Shown: positions 1 to 8,763, counted from the stretch's first letter. The stretch: DNA of 64,000 bases from Candidatus Gastranaerophilales bacterium (GCA_947589425.1 CANQAV010000001.1:248001-312000); one strand, 5' to 3'. Numbers and translations are program-made. The notes: generated from the sequence alone by a model not told the origin.

Positions 1-396
1 TTCAATTACAGGATTGTCATTTGTTGCACAAACACGCCCTGTTTCAATTTTTTTAATTAAATCTGGCAGTTGATATATGTTTCTTGTTCCGAAAACCAAA
101 TCAACATATGGAAATTTTTTCAAAAGATTTTCTTTTTCCAGCTGCGCAACACATCCGCATATTGCAATTTTTACATTTTTATTTTTTTCTTTTTTAATTT
201 TTCCCCATGCCCCAAGGCGGGAATATGCCTTATCTGCTGATAATTGCCTTATTGCACAGGTATTTACGATAAATAAATCCGCTTCTTGTTCATTATCCGT
301 ATTTTCCCAGCCAAAATGAGATAACATGCCGATAATTCTTTCACTATCCGATTTATTCATTTGACAGCCGAGGGTATCTATAAAAAGCTTCTTCAT
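1..396 (-). CDS. miaB: MiaB, tRNA ms2i6A methylthiotransferase (3' part missing)
   Basis: The 132 visible residues are the N-terminal UPF0004 domain of MiaB, the radical SAM enzyme that converts i6A37 to ms2i6A37 in tRNA. They begin 'MKKLFIDTLGCQMNKSDSER' and contain 'NTCAIR' and 'CGC'. Cys11, Cys47 and Cys82 sit where the family places the ligands of its auxiliary [4Fe-4S] cluster. The radical SAM CxxxCxxC motif and TRAM domain lie outside the window. The ATG at 396 follows a strong AAGGAAGG ribosome site. The gene reads toward position 1 and follows the synthase-family gene on the same strand by 9 bases, so the two are probably cotranscribed. Confidence 0.93.
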   Translation of the reverse strand, partial: MKKLFIDTLGCQMNKSDSERIIGMLSHFGWENTDNEQEADLFIVNTCAIRQLSADKAYSRLGAWGKIKKEKNKNVKIAICGCVAQLEKENLLKKFPYVDLVFGTRNIYQLPDLIKKIETGRVCATNDNPVIE

Positions 397-405
397 TATC
401 CTTCC

Positions 406-1710
406 TTAAATTATTTTAGACCCCGCAACATGCTCTAAACGCTCCATTCTTTCTTTCAGAGCACCCGAAGGATTATAGAAAGGATCAACCGTCATAATTT
501 TTGCCGCAATATCGGGATAAAAGTAAATAAATCTTAATTCGCTGTCCGTTAAAGGTTTTTGAGTATGTACGTTTGCATAACGTGCAAGTTCAAGTATATT
601 CCTTGCTTCATCTTCATCATGGAATTCAAGCTCAAGATTATGATATACGTTTCTAAAACCTTTAATACCCGCATATTCACCCACGGTTATCATTCTGCCG
701 GTTTCAATAATTTCAGGCTCGCCCCTTCCCAATTCTTCAAAATCATAGAGTTCATAATTTCTTCTGTCTTTTAAAGCACCGTCTGCGTGGATGCCTGATT
801 CGTGGGCAAAAGCATTTGCTCCGACCGCAACCTGATTCATGGGTATCGGAACACCAAAAGCGTATGAAGTATATTTTGCCAATTTCCATGCTTTTGAAAC
901 ATCAATTTGAGGGTCGATTTTGTATTTGTCCTTAAACCCGCTTGACTTTGTTATTGCAAGTATACAGGAAACCAAATCCGCATTTCCCGCACGTTCTCCC
1001 ATGCCGTTTATTGCCGTATTAATCCAAGCATCAACTCCCGCATCAATTGCGGCTTTTGCGCCCATAACCGAACACGCCGTTGCCATTCCCAAATCATTAT
1101 GAAAATGAAGTTCTATATCCATTTGCGTTTCTTTTGCAATGGTATAAATTCGATTATATGCGCTCAAAGGGTCATCATAGCCTAAGGTATCGCAGTATCT
1201 GAATCTTTGAGCACCATATTTTTTGCATTGCTTTGCATATTCAATTAAATATTCCAAATCGGACCTTGAAGCATCTTCTGCATTAACACCGATTATTTTT
1301 GCGTTATTGCTGATTGCTTCGTTTAAGGCTTCAAGAGTATCATTTAAAACATCTTGCGGGGTTTTTTTACCCATGTATTTGCCGTTAATCATCTGCTCGG
1401 ATGTAGATTGCGACATGTTAAGATATTGAAGCTTAGGCACATTTTTAAACGAGTCTTGAACATCTTTTTTTATCGCCCTCATCCAGCCCGAAAGCTTTGT
1501 TTTTGCAATAACACCTCTTTCAACAAGCTCCAGATTGCCGTTTAGATAATTCAATTCATGCTTTGTTGTCGGGAAACCGAATTCCGATTGATTGATACCC
1601 ATTTCATTAAGCATTAAATTAATTATTGTTTTTTGCAGTTTTGCAAGCCCCAAACGAGAAGTTTGGACACCGTCCCTGTTTGTAACATCGACAAATTTAA
1701 TGTAGTTCAT
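406..1710 (-). CDS. 2-isopropylmalate / homocitrate synthase family enzyme
   Basis: A DRE-TIM metallolyase of 434 residues that condenses acetyl-CoA with a 2-oxo acid. Visible signatures are 'NRDGVQ' near the N-terminus (Arg12-Asp13 of the metal site), 'AEDASRSD', the metal-binding 'HFHND' (His202 and His204) and 'NGMGERAGNADL'. It is longer than a minimal homocitrate synthase (about 380) but shorter than a full LeuA with its regulatory domain (about 510), so leucine-regulated IPMS, homocitrate synthase or another acyl specificity cannot be separated here. The ATG at 1710 is chosen because AGGGGA precedes it; an in-frame ATG at 1758 lacks a ribosome site and adds 16 unconserved residues. No other leucine or lysine genes are in the window. 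Confidence 0.85.
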   Translation of the reverse strand: MNYIKFVDVTNRDGVQTSRLGLAKLQKTIINLMLNEMGINQSEFGFPTTKHELNYLNGNLELVERGVIAKTKLSGWMRAIKKDVQDSFKNVPKLQYLNMSQSTSEQMINGKYMGKKTPQDVLNDTLEALNEAISNNAKIIGVNAEDASRSDLEYLIEYAKQCKKYGAQRFRYCDTLGYDDPLSAYNRIYTIAKETQMDIELHFHNDLGMATACSVMGAKAAIDAGVDAWINTAINGMGERAGNADLVSCILAITKSSGFKDKYKIDPQIDVSKAWKLAKYTSYAFGVPIPMNQVAVGANAFAHESGIHADGALKDRRNYELYDFEELGRGEPEIIETGRMITVGEYAGIKGFRNVYHNLELEFHDEDEARNILELARYANVHTQKPLTDSELRFIYFYPDIAAKIMTVDPFYNPSGALKERMERLEHVAGSKII

Positions 1711-1795
1711 AATCCCCTGATATTTAGTAGCAGTAATAATTATATCATAATTAAACAAAACTAATATTAATATATGTAAATTTATTTTTGGGGGG

Positions 1796-1823
1796 TTGAA
1801 TTATTTTTTAAATGATATAGAAT
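1796..1823 (+). promoter_or_regulatory. Sigma70-type promoter for the 1872 gene
   Basis: TTGAAT at 1796-1801 and TAGAAT at 1818-1823 are separated by 16 bases. The predicted transcription start falls on or near 1830, which is itself the A of an in-frame ATG, so the message is either leaderless from 1830 or has a 42-base leader to the SD-preceded ATG at 1872. The call is a pattern match. Confidence 0.5.
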
Positions 1824-1871
1824 AGTTTTATGGATAACATCAAAATGGATGTTTATCTTCCGAGAGGTCGA

Positions 1872-2690
1872 ATGAAAATTACCAACAATTTTAATAAATG
1901 CTGTAAACCAAGGCGACTTAACAATTTTGCAGGGAACGAGCGATCGAACTCGCATTCGGACTCTTGCGGGAAAAAAGTGCGATACAAGCATTTTGAACAA
2001 ATCAGCGATGATGTTCTGACTATGCGAAGTGTAATTAAAGCGCATCAGGAAGTCGAAAAGAGCGGGAAAATGCAACTATTTAAAGCATTACCGGAAATTA
2101 CGATAGGAATGATAGGAACAAGTATAGCAATAGCCCAACCCGGGAAACTTGCGTCAAAGGCAGGAGCAGGGTTGGGTTTTTTAATGCTTGCAAAAGCGGT
2201 TGATATAATAAGCAGTTCAATTGCTCCAAAAGTTAATAATTTTGTTGAAGCAAAAAAGAACGACAATGAAAAAAGAAACGTTACGCAATTGAAAAAAGCG
2301 GCACTTTTAACTGCAACATCCGTTGCGGGCGCATTGGGCGCATTCGGTCTTGTTAAAGGAATAAGCAATGCAAAAGCATTTGAAGGCGTTGTTAATTTTG
2401 CAAAAAAAGAAATGGCTCAATTATCGGACGAACTGAACAAAACAAAATTAGGCAAATTTGTTGAAAATTCGGTTAAACCTTTTGCAAATAAACATCCGAA
2501 TTTGGTTAAAAATGCTGAGGTTATAGCTCCTTTAGGAATTATGGGCTTAAGCACATTGGCTCAGGTTAAATTGGCTGACAGTTTATCTAAAGACATAAAA
2601 ACAAAAGCTGATGAGAATTATATCAAAGGAAAGCTTATTCAACAGGAAGCAAAAGCTCACTTTGATTCAATCGAAGCCGAAGAAATATAA
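1872..2690 (+). CDS. Lineage-specific protein with hydrophobic segments
   Basis: Function not recognised. The product is about 272 residues: a basic, Cys-containing N-terminus ('MKITNNFNKCCKPRRLNN'), then two hydrophobic, Gly/Ala-rich stretches (around 'IGMIGTSIAIA' and 'TSVAGALGAFGLV') that could be membrane hairpins, a Lys-rich amphipathic region, another hydrophobic patch ('VIAPLGIMGLSTLA') and a charged C-terminus. The ATG at 1872 is preferred because GAGAGG lies six bases upstream and the resulting 'MKIT' start matches other unknown proteins in the window; a 14-codon extension to 1830 is possible if the mRNA is leaderless. Bases 1905-1970 are noticeably richer in G+C than the rest of the gene. 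A terminator follows the stop. Confidence 0.7.
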   Translation: MKITNNFNKCCKPRRLNNFAGNERSNSHSDSCGKKVRYKHFEQISDDVLTMRSVIKAHQEVEKSGKMQLFKALPEITIGMIGTSIAIAQPGKLASKAGAGLGFLMLAKAVDIISSSIAPKVNNFVEAKKNDNEKRNVTQLKKAALLTATSVAGALGAFGLVKGISNAKAFEGVVNFAKKEMAQLSDELNKTKLGKFVENSVKPFANKHPNLVKNAEVIAPLGIMGLSTLAQVKLADSLSKDIKTKADENYIKGKLIQQEAKAHFDSIEAEEI

Positions 2691-2715
2691 TCTGACAAAA
2701 AAAATCATTTACAAG

Positions 2716-2746
2716 AGTTGTACTCATAAAAAAGTACAACTTTTTT
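2716..2746 (+). terminator. Rho-independent terminator
   Basis: A nine-base stem (AGTTGTACT / AGTACAACT, 2716-2724 with 2733-2741), an eight-base loop, then a T run. It separates the preceding unknown gene from the repeat protein that starts at 2765. Confidence 0.85.
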
Positions 2747-2764
2747 GTATTAAAAGGATTATAT

Positions 2765-3865
2765 ATGGAAATTCAGCCGATAAACAATTTTGTGAGTACG
2801 TATTGCCGCAAAAAACCCGTGTATGCAATAAGCGGTGATGAACAATATAAAAGATTTGAAAGCGAAAAAGAAGCGAGCGAATTTTTCGGCATAAGCCCTC
2901 ATACAATTTCAGACAGCACAATAAAAAACAGGGTTGTATACGGAAAACAAATTTTTGTCAGTGCGGATAAAATTGAAAGAGAAAACCCTGTGACGGGTGC
3001 TATAGAAGCAGACCTTGATGCAATCAGAAAAAAAGCAGAAAAAATAAGACTTCAAGGCAGTACCTATGCAAGAAGGAAAAATAAAAAAAGCCTATATCTT
3101 ATTGACGGATACGGAAATTACACAAAGCATGACAGCTTATGCTCTGCGGCAAAAGAAACAGGCACTTGTATATATACGCTAAGCAAAGCCGTTTCAGGGG
3201 GAAGAAAAGAAATTCGGGGCTATATGATTGCACTTCCCGAAGAAATAGAAATTCAAAATCCCGACGGCTCAACGGATATTGATTTGGATAAAATACGTGA
3301 AATTTCAAAAAAACTTATGGTCTGCCCCGAAGAAGAAGAAATTGAAAACATTATAAATACAATACCGATATGCGCAATAAGCCCTACGGGCAGAGTAAAA
3401 ACGTATTCAAGCATACAAGAATTATGTGAAAATTCAGGTATTAAAGCCCAAAAAGAAATATATGAATGTGCTCAAAGCGACAATAATATTCTCAATAATA
3501 TGGGTTTTATGTGGAAAGACAAACTTTTTGACACTGATACGGGAGAAATAAACACAGCAAAATTAAGGGTTATGGTAAGGAAAATAAATTGCCAGGAAAA
3601 TTCAAACCCGATTTATATTTATGACAGTGAGTCAAATACCGTACGAAGATTTATAAATCCCCTTCAAGCATCAAAAAAATATCATATACCCGCTTCATTA
3701 ATTCAAGATGCGCTAAAACAAGAAGGTTTTATTGAAGACCAAGACACCTATTGCGTTTTAAAAGCAAGCAACTATGAAAAATATGATGAAAACGGAACAC
3801 TCGTTGCAGATACCGGTAAAATGCTAAAGCGCATTACAAAAATTAAACAAAAACTAAAGAGATAA
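2765..3865 (+). CDS. Protein of four NUMOD1-like repeats, no nuclease domain
   Basis: The 366 residues consist of four tandem units of about 80 residues (roughly 17-95, 108-185, 200-273, 282-361). Each begins with a beta-strand such as 'VYAISG', 'YLIDGYG', 'CAISPTG' or 'IYIYDSE', continues with an 'F.S..EAS..FGIS..TI' helix-turn-helix-like segment, and ends with a 'NP.TG.I..DLD.IR...EKI' tail. The first part resembles NUMOD1/IENR1 repeats, the DNA-recognition modules of some homing endonucleases, but no GIY-YIG, HNH or LAGLIDADG core is present. Cytoplasmic DNA binding is therefore an inference. The start is supported by AAAGGA ahead of the ATG, and the N-terminus 'MEIQPINN' resembles other unknowns here. 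The 3' end overlaps convergent yraN by 12 bases. Confidence 0.75.
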   Translation: MEIQPINNFVSTYCRKKPVYAISGDEQYKRFESEKEASEFFGISPHTISDSTIKNRVVYGKQIFVSADKIERENPVTGAIEADLDAIRKKAEKIRLQGSTYARRKNKKSLYLIDGYGNYTKHDSLCSAAKETGTCIYTLSKAVSGGRKEIRGYMIALPEEIEIQNPDGSTDIDLDKIREISKKLMVCPEEEEIENIINTIPICAISPTGRVKTYSSIQELCENSGIKAQKEIYECAQSDNNILNNMGFMWKDKLFDTDTGEINTAKLRVMVRKINCQENSNPIYIYDSESNTVRRFINPLQASKKYHIPASLIQDALKQEGFIEDQDTYCVLKASNYEKYDENGTLVADTGKMLKRITKIKQKLKR

Positions 3866-4213
3866 ATTTTCAATAAAATCAATCTTAATTGCCTTATCAC
3901 CCGATAAAACTATTCCTATTGCATCAATTTGAAATGATGAAATTTTCATATTTTTAACAGACAGATAATAATTAGCACATTTTATTATTGAAAGCATTTT
4001 CTTTTTATTAATTGCCTCAAAAGGCGTGCCGAAATTCTCTCCAGTTCTTGTTTTAACTTCAACAAAATGAATTGTTTTATCTTTTTTTGCAATAATATCA
4101 ATTTCAGCTAATCTTGAATATCGAAAATTTAGTTCAAGAATTTCATATCCTTTTTTTATTAAGAAATTTTTTGCTAAATCTTCCCCGTATTTACCAATTG
4201 TTTTATTTGTCAT
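3854..4213 (-). CDS. yraN: YraN family (UPF0102) nuclease-fold protein
   Basis: A 119-residue protein with the complete UPF0102 pattern: 'GKYGEDLAKNFLIKKGYEIL' at the start, then 'N.R....EIDIIAKKD..IHFVEVKTR', the E-x-D...VEVK arrangement of the restriction-endonuclease-like fold. YraN is widespread and its role is unsettled; DNA recombination or repair has been proposed. No Shine-Dalgarno is visible. Instead TAAAAT ends six bases before the ATG at 4213, so the mRNA is probably leaderless. It diverges from gatA and converges on the NUMOD1-repeat gene with a 12-base overlap. Confidence 0.93.
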   Translation of the reverse strand: MTNKTIGKYGEDLAKNFLIKKGYEILELNFRYSRLAEIDIIAKKDKTIHFVEVKTRTGENFGTPFEAINKKKMLSIIKCANYYLSVKNMKISSFQIDAIGIVLSGDKAIKIDFIENLSL

Positions 4214-4219
4214 ACAATA

Positions 4220-4225
4220 ATTTTA
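4220..4225 (-). promoter_or_regulatory. -10 element of yraN (leaderless arrangement)
   Basis: TAAAAT on the minus strand followed by TATTGT and then the ATG of yraN, which puts the predicted transcription start on the A of the start codon. Nearly the same string occurs before the gene at 36549. Confidence 0.55.
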
Positions 4226-4252
4226 AAGCAAATATTTATATGGAGCAAATCT

Positions 4253-5725
4253 ATGGAATTACTTGAAAAAACCGCTAAAGAACAGCACGAAGCACTAGTT
4301 AATAAAGAAATCAGCGCAGAAGAATTAACCAAAGCATCAATCGAAAAAATCGAAAAGCTTGATAAAACGCTTGGCGCTTTTAATTCAGTGACATTTGATA
4401 AAGCACTTGAAACAGCAAAAAAAGTTGACGAAAAAATCGCAAAAGGAGAAGAAATTCCATATTTAGCAGGAATTCCCTGTGCTCTTAAAGATAATATGAA
4501 TATGAAAGATACAAAAACCACCTGTTCATCAAAAATATTAGAAAATTTTGTATCGCCATACGATGCAACGGTTGCCGTTAAATTAAAAGAAAACCTTGTT
4601 CCTATACTCGGAAAAGCAAATCTGGATGAATTTGCAATGGGCTCAAGCAACGAAAACTCCGCTTTTAATATCGTAAGAAATCCTTATAACCTTAATAAAG
4701 TTCCCGGAGGCTCATCAGGAGGCTCTGCGGCAAGTGTATCTTCCTGTGAAGTTACTCTTTCATTGGGCTCTGACACGGGAGGCTCCATAAGACTTCCTGC
4801 TTCATTTTGCGGAATTACGGGCTTCAAACCCACATACGGCAGAGTATCACGCTACGGATTAGTGGCATTTGCTTCATCACTTGATCAAATAGGCCCTTTC
4901 GGAAGAAGCATAGAAGATGTTGCACACCTTTATGAAGCTATAGCGGGATATGATGAAAAAGATTCAACTTCCCTTAAAATGGAAGTCGGCAATATCTCAT
5001 CAAATTTAGATAAAGACATAAAAGGTTTAAAAATAGGCATCATTAAAGAATTAATGGCTGAAGGAATTGAAGACGACGTTAAAAGCGCCGTTGAAAATGC
5101 AGCTAAAACATACGAAAAATTAGGATGCACTGTTGAAGAAATATCCCTTCCCCTCTTAAAACACTCAATAGGAGTATACTATATCGTTGCAACCGCAGAA
5201 GCAAGTTCAAACCTTGCAAGGTTTGACGGGGTTAAATACGGCTATAGAGCCCAAAACTGCGAAAATCTTCTTGATATGTACTGTAAAACCCGCTCACAGG
5301 GCTTTGGAAGCGAAGTTAAAAGAAGAATAATGCTCGGAACGTATGCTCTATCAAGCGGTTATTACGATGCATATTATAAAAAAGCACAGCAATTAAGAAG
5401 ATTAATTGCAAACGACTATAATGAAGCCCTTAAAAAAGTTGATATATTAATCTGCCCGACTTGCCCCACAACGGCATTTGACCTTAATTCAAGAGCAGAT
5501 AACCCTCTTGCAATGTATTTAACGGATATTGCAACAATCTTTGCAAATTTAACAGGTGCTCCCGCTTTATCCATGCCTGTCGGATTTGATAAAGGCGGCA
5601 TGCCGATAGGGCTCCAAATAACGGCAGGAACACTCAATGAATTAACTTTGCTGCAATCAGCTTATGCACTTGAAAAAGTGCTTGGCGTTAACAATCAAAG
5701 ACCTGATATGTGCGCCGTAAAATAA
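4253..5725 (+). CDS. gatA: GatA, Glu-tRNA(Gln)/Asp-tRNA(Asn) amidotransferase subunit A
   Basis: The glutaminase subunit of GatCAB, which transamidates misacylated Glu-tRNA(Gln) (and often Asp-tRNA(Asn)) and so replaces a direct GlnRS route. It is a full-length 490-residue amidase-signature enzyme. The Ser-cisSer-Lys triad is visible and in family register: Lys79 in 'GIPCALKDN', Ser154 in 'PGGSSGGSAA' and Ser178 in 'SDTGGSIRLP'. The ATG at 4253 follows GGAGC. GatB and GatC are not in the window, so the complex is encoded at scattered loci. A short AT-rich gap separates it from the following unknown membrane gene. Confidence 0.97.
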   Translation: MELLEKTAKEQHEALVNKEISAEELTKASIEKIEKLDKTLGAFNSVTFDKALETAKKVDEKIAKGEEIPYLAGIPCALKDNMNMKDTKTTCSSKILENFVSPYDATVAVKLKENLVPILGKANLDEFAMGSSNENSAFNIVRNPYNLNKVPGGSSGGSAASVSSCEVTLSLGSDTGGSIRLPASFCGITGFKPTYGRVSRYGLVAFASSLDQIGPFGRSIEDVAHLYEAIAGYDEKDSTSLKMEVGNISSNLDKDIKGLKIGIIKELMAEGIEDDVKSAVENAAKTYEKLGCTVEEISLPLLKHSIGVYYIVATAEASSNLARFDGVKYGYRAQNCENLLDMYCKTRSQGFGSEVKRRIMLGTYALSSGYYDAYYKKAQQLRRLIANDYNEALKKVDILICPTCPTTAFDLNSRADNPLAMYLTDIATIFANLTGAPALSMPVGFDKGGMPIGLQITAGTLNELTLLQSAYALEKVLGVNNQRPDMCAVK

Positions 5726-5850
5726 CAATTTTTAAAAATTTCTTTAAAGTTTTGTAACAAAAAGCAATTTTTTTAAAGGAATTTTTTTTATTAATGTAGG
5801 AAAGTTGAATTTTTGGGGAATATAAAATAGTAAAGGGAGACTGAAGAGCA

Positions 5851-6783
5851 ATGAACATTACAAGTGCAAAAATAGCCGATGTTAAGAATTGGTTTAAATC
5901 CGCAAGGGGTTTTGTAGGTATGGTCCTCATGGGATTTGCCATTGTCGGATTATTATATTTATTTTACTGGGTATGTTTAATGTCTGATGACTTTATATAT
6001 GAATACACGGGCTCAATATTTTCACCGTTGGCATCGTTGTTGTTCCCAAATGATAATACGTATGATATATATAAAAATACCGGCATACTGGCACTTGTAA
6101 TAATCGCTCCGCTATCAACACTTTATTGGGTATGTGATAAATTAGAAGACACTATTTTAAATATTTTTAGAAAAATTAACGAAATGGATGAAGCAAGCCA
6201 AACTAAAAAGGCTATGCTTGAAGGTTTAAGACAATATGAAGAAATAAAAAGTTATTCTATCTGCATTTCAATTGATATAGAATCCAAAAAAACTTTAAAC
6301 AAAGCATCCATACAAGAGCTTGTTTATAAATCCATCAAATTAAACATATTAAAAATTTGTCCTTTATTAAAAGTAGCAAGCGACAGTGTTTTGATTATTA
6401 AGTCTGACGATTTCATAAAATATGACAGTGTATACGAAGAAATATTGAAATCTCTTGCAAAATCCAAAACGCTTTTAGAGAAAAAATATAATCTTGAAAT
6501 CATCCCGAGCATTACAACCGATGCTTATAAGCAAGAAGCTTCAAATGTTGATATAAAAAGACATCACTTTGACATTATGGGATTTAACTTCAAAAACAGA
6601 TCTTGCACAAGCGCACTGTTTGCAAAGAAATACAAATACCTTCAAAGAGAAAAATATGCCGGAGTTCCCGTAGGTGATTTTTCACACTTTGAAAAAGGCG
6701 GCAGTGAAACATACGAGCTTAACATAGTATATAAAAATTTATCCAGAGCCCTGACGGCATACGGTTTAAAAAATTTAGCATAA
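5851..6783 (+). CDS. Two-TM protein with a cytoplasmic alpha/beta domain
   Basis: Function not recognised. The 310-residue product has two strong N-terminal membrane segments (about residues 21-43, 'GMVLMGFAIVGLLYLFYWV', and 78-96, 'ILALVIIAPLSTLYWV') with a short external loop between them, then a helical linker and a domain of about 200 residues with alternating strands and helices ('SICISIDIES', 'SVLIIKSDDFIKY', 'LEIIPSITTDA', 'FDIMGFNF'). The strand order loosely recalls class III nucleotide cyclase or GGDEF folds, but no catalytic motif is present. The ATG is preceded by GGGAGA at a rather long distance. A bidirectional terminator lies just after the stop. Confidence 0.7.
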   Translation: MNITSAKIADVKNWFKSARGFVGMVLMGFAIVGLLYLFYWVCLMSDDFIYEYTGSIFSPLASLLFPNDNTYDIYKNTGILALVIIAPLSTLYWVCDKLEDTILNIFRKINEMDEASQTKKAMLEGLRQYEEIKSYSICISIDIESKKTLNKASIQELVYKSIKLNILKICPLLKVASDSVLIIKSDDFIKYDSVYEEILKSLAKSKTLLEKKYNLEIIPSITTDAYKQEASNVDIKRHHFDIMGFNFKNRSCTSALFAKKYKYLQREKYAGVPVGDFSHFEKGGSETYELNIVYKNLSRALTAYGLKNLA

Positions 6784-6786
6784 AAA

Positions 6787-6811
6787 AAGCGGTTTTAAAC
6801 CGCTTTTTTTA
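6787..6811. terminator. Bidirectional terminator
   Basis: The perfect inverted repeat AAGCGGTTT / AAACCGCTT is flanked by A and T runs. It lies between the convergent unknown membrane gene and the TPR gene and can serve both. Confidence 0.9.
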
Positions 6812-6816
6812 TGTGT

Positions 6817-7962
6817 TTATTTATTAAAAAACGACATTATTTTATCAATTAAGCCGGTATAATTTTCTTCTTTTTTCTCAACTTTTTTACCGTATTGTTC
6901 CGCTTTTTCAAAGTTACCCTGAGAATAATAAAATTCAGCTAAGACCTCTTTTGCCTGAGGGTCATTATCAATATCATAAACTTTCTGCCAATATTCCATT
7001 GCGACAAAGCGCTCTTTATTCTGTTCATAAAGCTTGGCAAGCTCGATTAAAACCGTCTTATCGGAAGAATTTTCCTGATATGCATGGTCAAATTCAACAA
7101 TTGCATCATCAAATTTACCTTGAATTTTATAACAAAATCCCCAGTTAAGATGCGCATTAAAATCATCTTTTAATTCTTCATAAATTAAAGCTCTCATCTG
7201 GAAAGATACGGCATCCGGTGCACTAAGCGCACAATATGCATCAATTTCGGATAATGCTTCTTGATATTGAGAAGTATTATATAAATATTGAGCCGATAAA
7301 ATAAAATAATTTCTTTTTTGTAATTCATTTAACCTATTAAAATCAATCTTTGATAAACTTTCTTTTGCTTTATCATTTTGAGAATCCTGAAGCAATATTT
7401 TTATTTTCAAAAGTTCATCTTCAACTACCTCAAGCGCAGCTTTGTAATCATTAGCTTTAAAATAAAGCTGGGCAAGCATATTTTTTAAATTTGCATCGGA
7501 AGGAAATACGTCAAGCCCTTTCTTTGCAATATCAATAGCGCTTTCAATGCTATCCTGCCTCATATATAAATCCGCAAGCTCAAAATAAACATCAAGCTCT
7601 TTATCACTAAGTTCAAGAATTCTTAAAAATTCATCAATCGCCTTAAGTGGCTTGTTATCAACTCTGTACAGTCTTGCAAGCTTTCTTCTTGTATCAATAT
7701 TTTCCATATCCAAATCAAGCGCTTTTTTTGTATCGTTGATTGCATATTCAAGCTTATTTTGAGCAATATTCACATTTGCTCTTGCAAGATAATAATTAAA
7801 TTTATCATCAAGTTCAAGGTAAATATCCATAACACAAGAAAGAGCGACCTCGTCGGCAGGATTTAACATTATAATTTCTTGATAAGTTTTAAGGGCATTT
7901 TCCAAATCTTTTTGTTCATATTGAGCAAGCGCTTTTTGGTGCATATTTTCTAAGTTTGACAT
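6817..7962 (-). CDS. Tetratricopeptide repeat protein
   Basis: A 381-residue protein made almost wholly of TPR helical hairpins, beginning with 'ALAQYEQKDLENALKTYQEI' and continuing through units such as 'AINDTKKALDLDMENIDTRR', 'AIDEFLRILELSDKELDVYF' and 'AIDIAKKGLDVFPSDANLKN'. About ten units can be traced, ending in a short basic tail ('IDKIMSFFNK'). There is no signal peptide, so it is a cytoplasmic scaffold or adaptor with unknown partners. AAGGAAG precedes the ATG at 7962. It is followed on the same strand by nothing before the terminator at 6787-6811, and the phosphoesterase gene lies 54 bases upstream. Confidence 0.9.
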   Translation of the reverse strand: MSNLENMHQKALAQYEQKDLENALKTYQEIIMLNPADEVALSCVMDIYLELDDKFNYYLARANVNIAQNKLEYAINDTKKALDLDMENIDTRRKLARLYRVDNKPLKAIDEFLRILELSDKELDVYFELADLYMRQDSIESAIDIAKKGLDVFPSDANLKNMLAQLYFKANDYKAALEVVEDELLKIKILLQDSQNDKAKESLSKIDFNRLNELQKRNYFILSAQYLYNTSQYQEALSEIDAYCALSAPDAVSFQMRALIYEELKDDFNAHLNWGFCYKIQGKFDDAIVEFDHAYQENSSDKTVLIELAKLYEQNKERFVAMEYWQKVYDIDNDPQAKEVLAEFYYSQGNFEKAEQYGKKVEKKEENYTGLIDKIMSFFNK

Positions 7963-8016
7963 TATTTCTTCCTTTTTTTGTTCATTTTATCAAAAATATA
8001 TATTAAAATCTAAAAC

Positions 8017-8751
8017 TTATGCAAGATACATTTTTGCTAAATCTTCACAGTGTTTGAAATTTCTTTCAAGAATTTTTTCAAACACCATTTTATTATCATA
8101 TTTAATTATTCTATGTTCAACATCAAAAGAGCCGTTTTCATCAATATTTAATTGAAGATAAACAGCATTTTTATCTTCCGTCATGGAACGCCCCACGGAG
8201 CCTGCGTTAATTACCGTTTTACCTGAATTTAGAGAATATCCGCAGGGTTTGTGTGTATGACCGCACAAAATAAGCTCGGCTTCAGAATTTTCAACCATTT
8301 TTTCAACAGTTTCGCACATTAATTCGGGATATATGTTTTCGCTTTGATTTCTCGGCGAGCCGTGTACAAGCTGAATTTTAAGGTTATTTATTTCAACATA
8401 TTTGTTTTCGGGAAGATTTTTTACAAATTCGATATATTTTTTATCCGTTATTTTAATATCCTGCTCCAGTGAATAGCCCATACAAGGAAACATTTCTTTT
8501 GCTTTTTCAATTGACTCAATTGTAGCGCAGGCGACCATTTTATCGGTATTTCCCTGAATAATTTCAAAGTTGTCTTTAAAATTATCCTTTAATTCAAATA
8601 TTTTTTGACAAACATAATTAGGGTCATAACCCGCTAAAATCAAATCCCCGAGGCAAAATATCTTATCGGGGTCATATTTATTAATATCTTCTAAGACTCT
8701 GTCAAGTGCATCTTTATTTGCATGTAAATCTGATATAACCGCTATTTTCAT
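8017..8751 (-). CDS. YfcE/MJ0936-like calcineurin-fold phosphoesterase
   Basis: A 244-residue metallophosphoesterase with the dinuclear metal site in order: 'ISDLHAN' (residues 6-12), 'GDLILAG', 'GNTDKM' in place of the usual GNHD, 'LVHGSP' and 'CGHTHKP'. The GN-x-D variant is usual in the small Metallophos_2 families that hydrolyse phosphodiesters or nucleotides; the substrate is not predictable. It has no export signal and so is cytoplasmic. AAGGAAT precedes the ATG at 8751. It sits 12 bases after the first GT-C gene on the same strand, so it may be cotranscribed with the glycosyltransferases. Confidence 0.9.
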   Translation of the reverse strand: MKIAVISDLHANKDALDRVLEDINKYDPDKIFCLGDLILAGYDPNYVCQKIFELKDNFKDNFEIIQGNTDKMVACATIESIEKAKEMFPCMGYSLEQDIKITDKKYIEFVKNLPENKYVEINNLKIQLVHGSPRNQSENIYPELMCETVEKMVENSEAELILCGHTHKPCGYSLNSGKTVINAGSVGRSMTEDKNAVYLQLNIDENGSFDVEHRIIKYDNKMVFEKILERNFKHCEDLAKMYLA

Positions 8752-8763
8752 AATTATTCCTTA

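Noticed and set aside
1920-1975. Possible tRNA-like or repeat RNA in the GC-rich patch
   Set aside because: No cloverleaf could be drawn, and the patch is in frame with the surrounding coding sequence.
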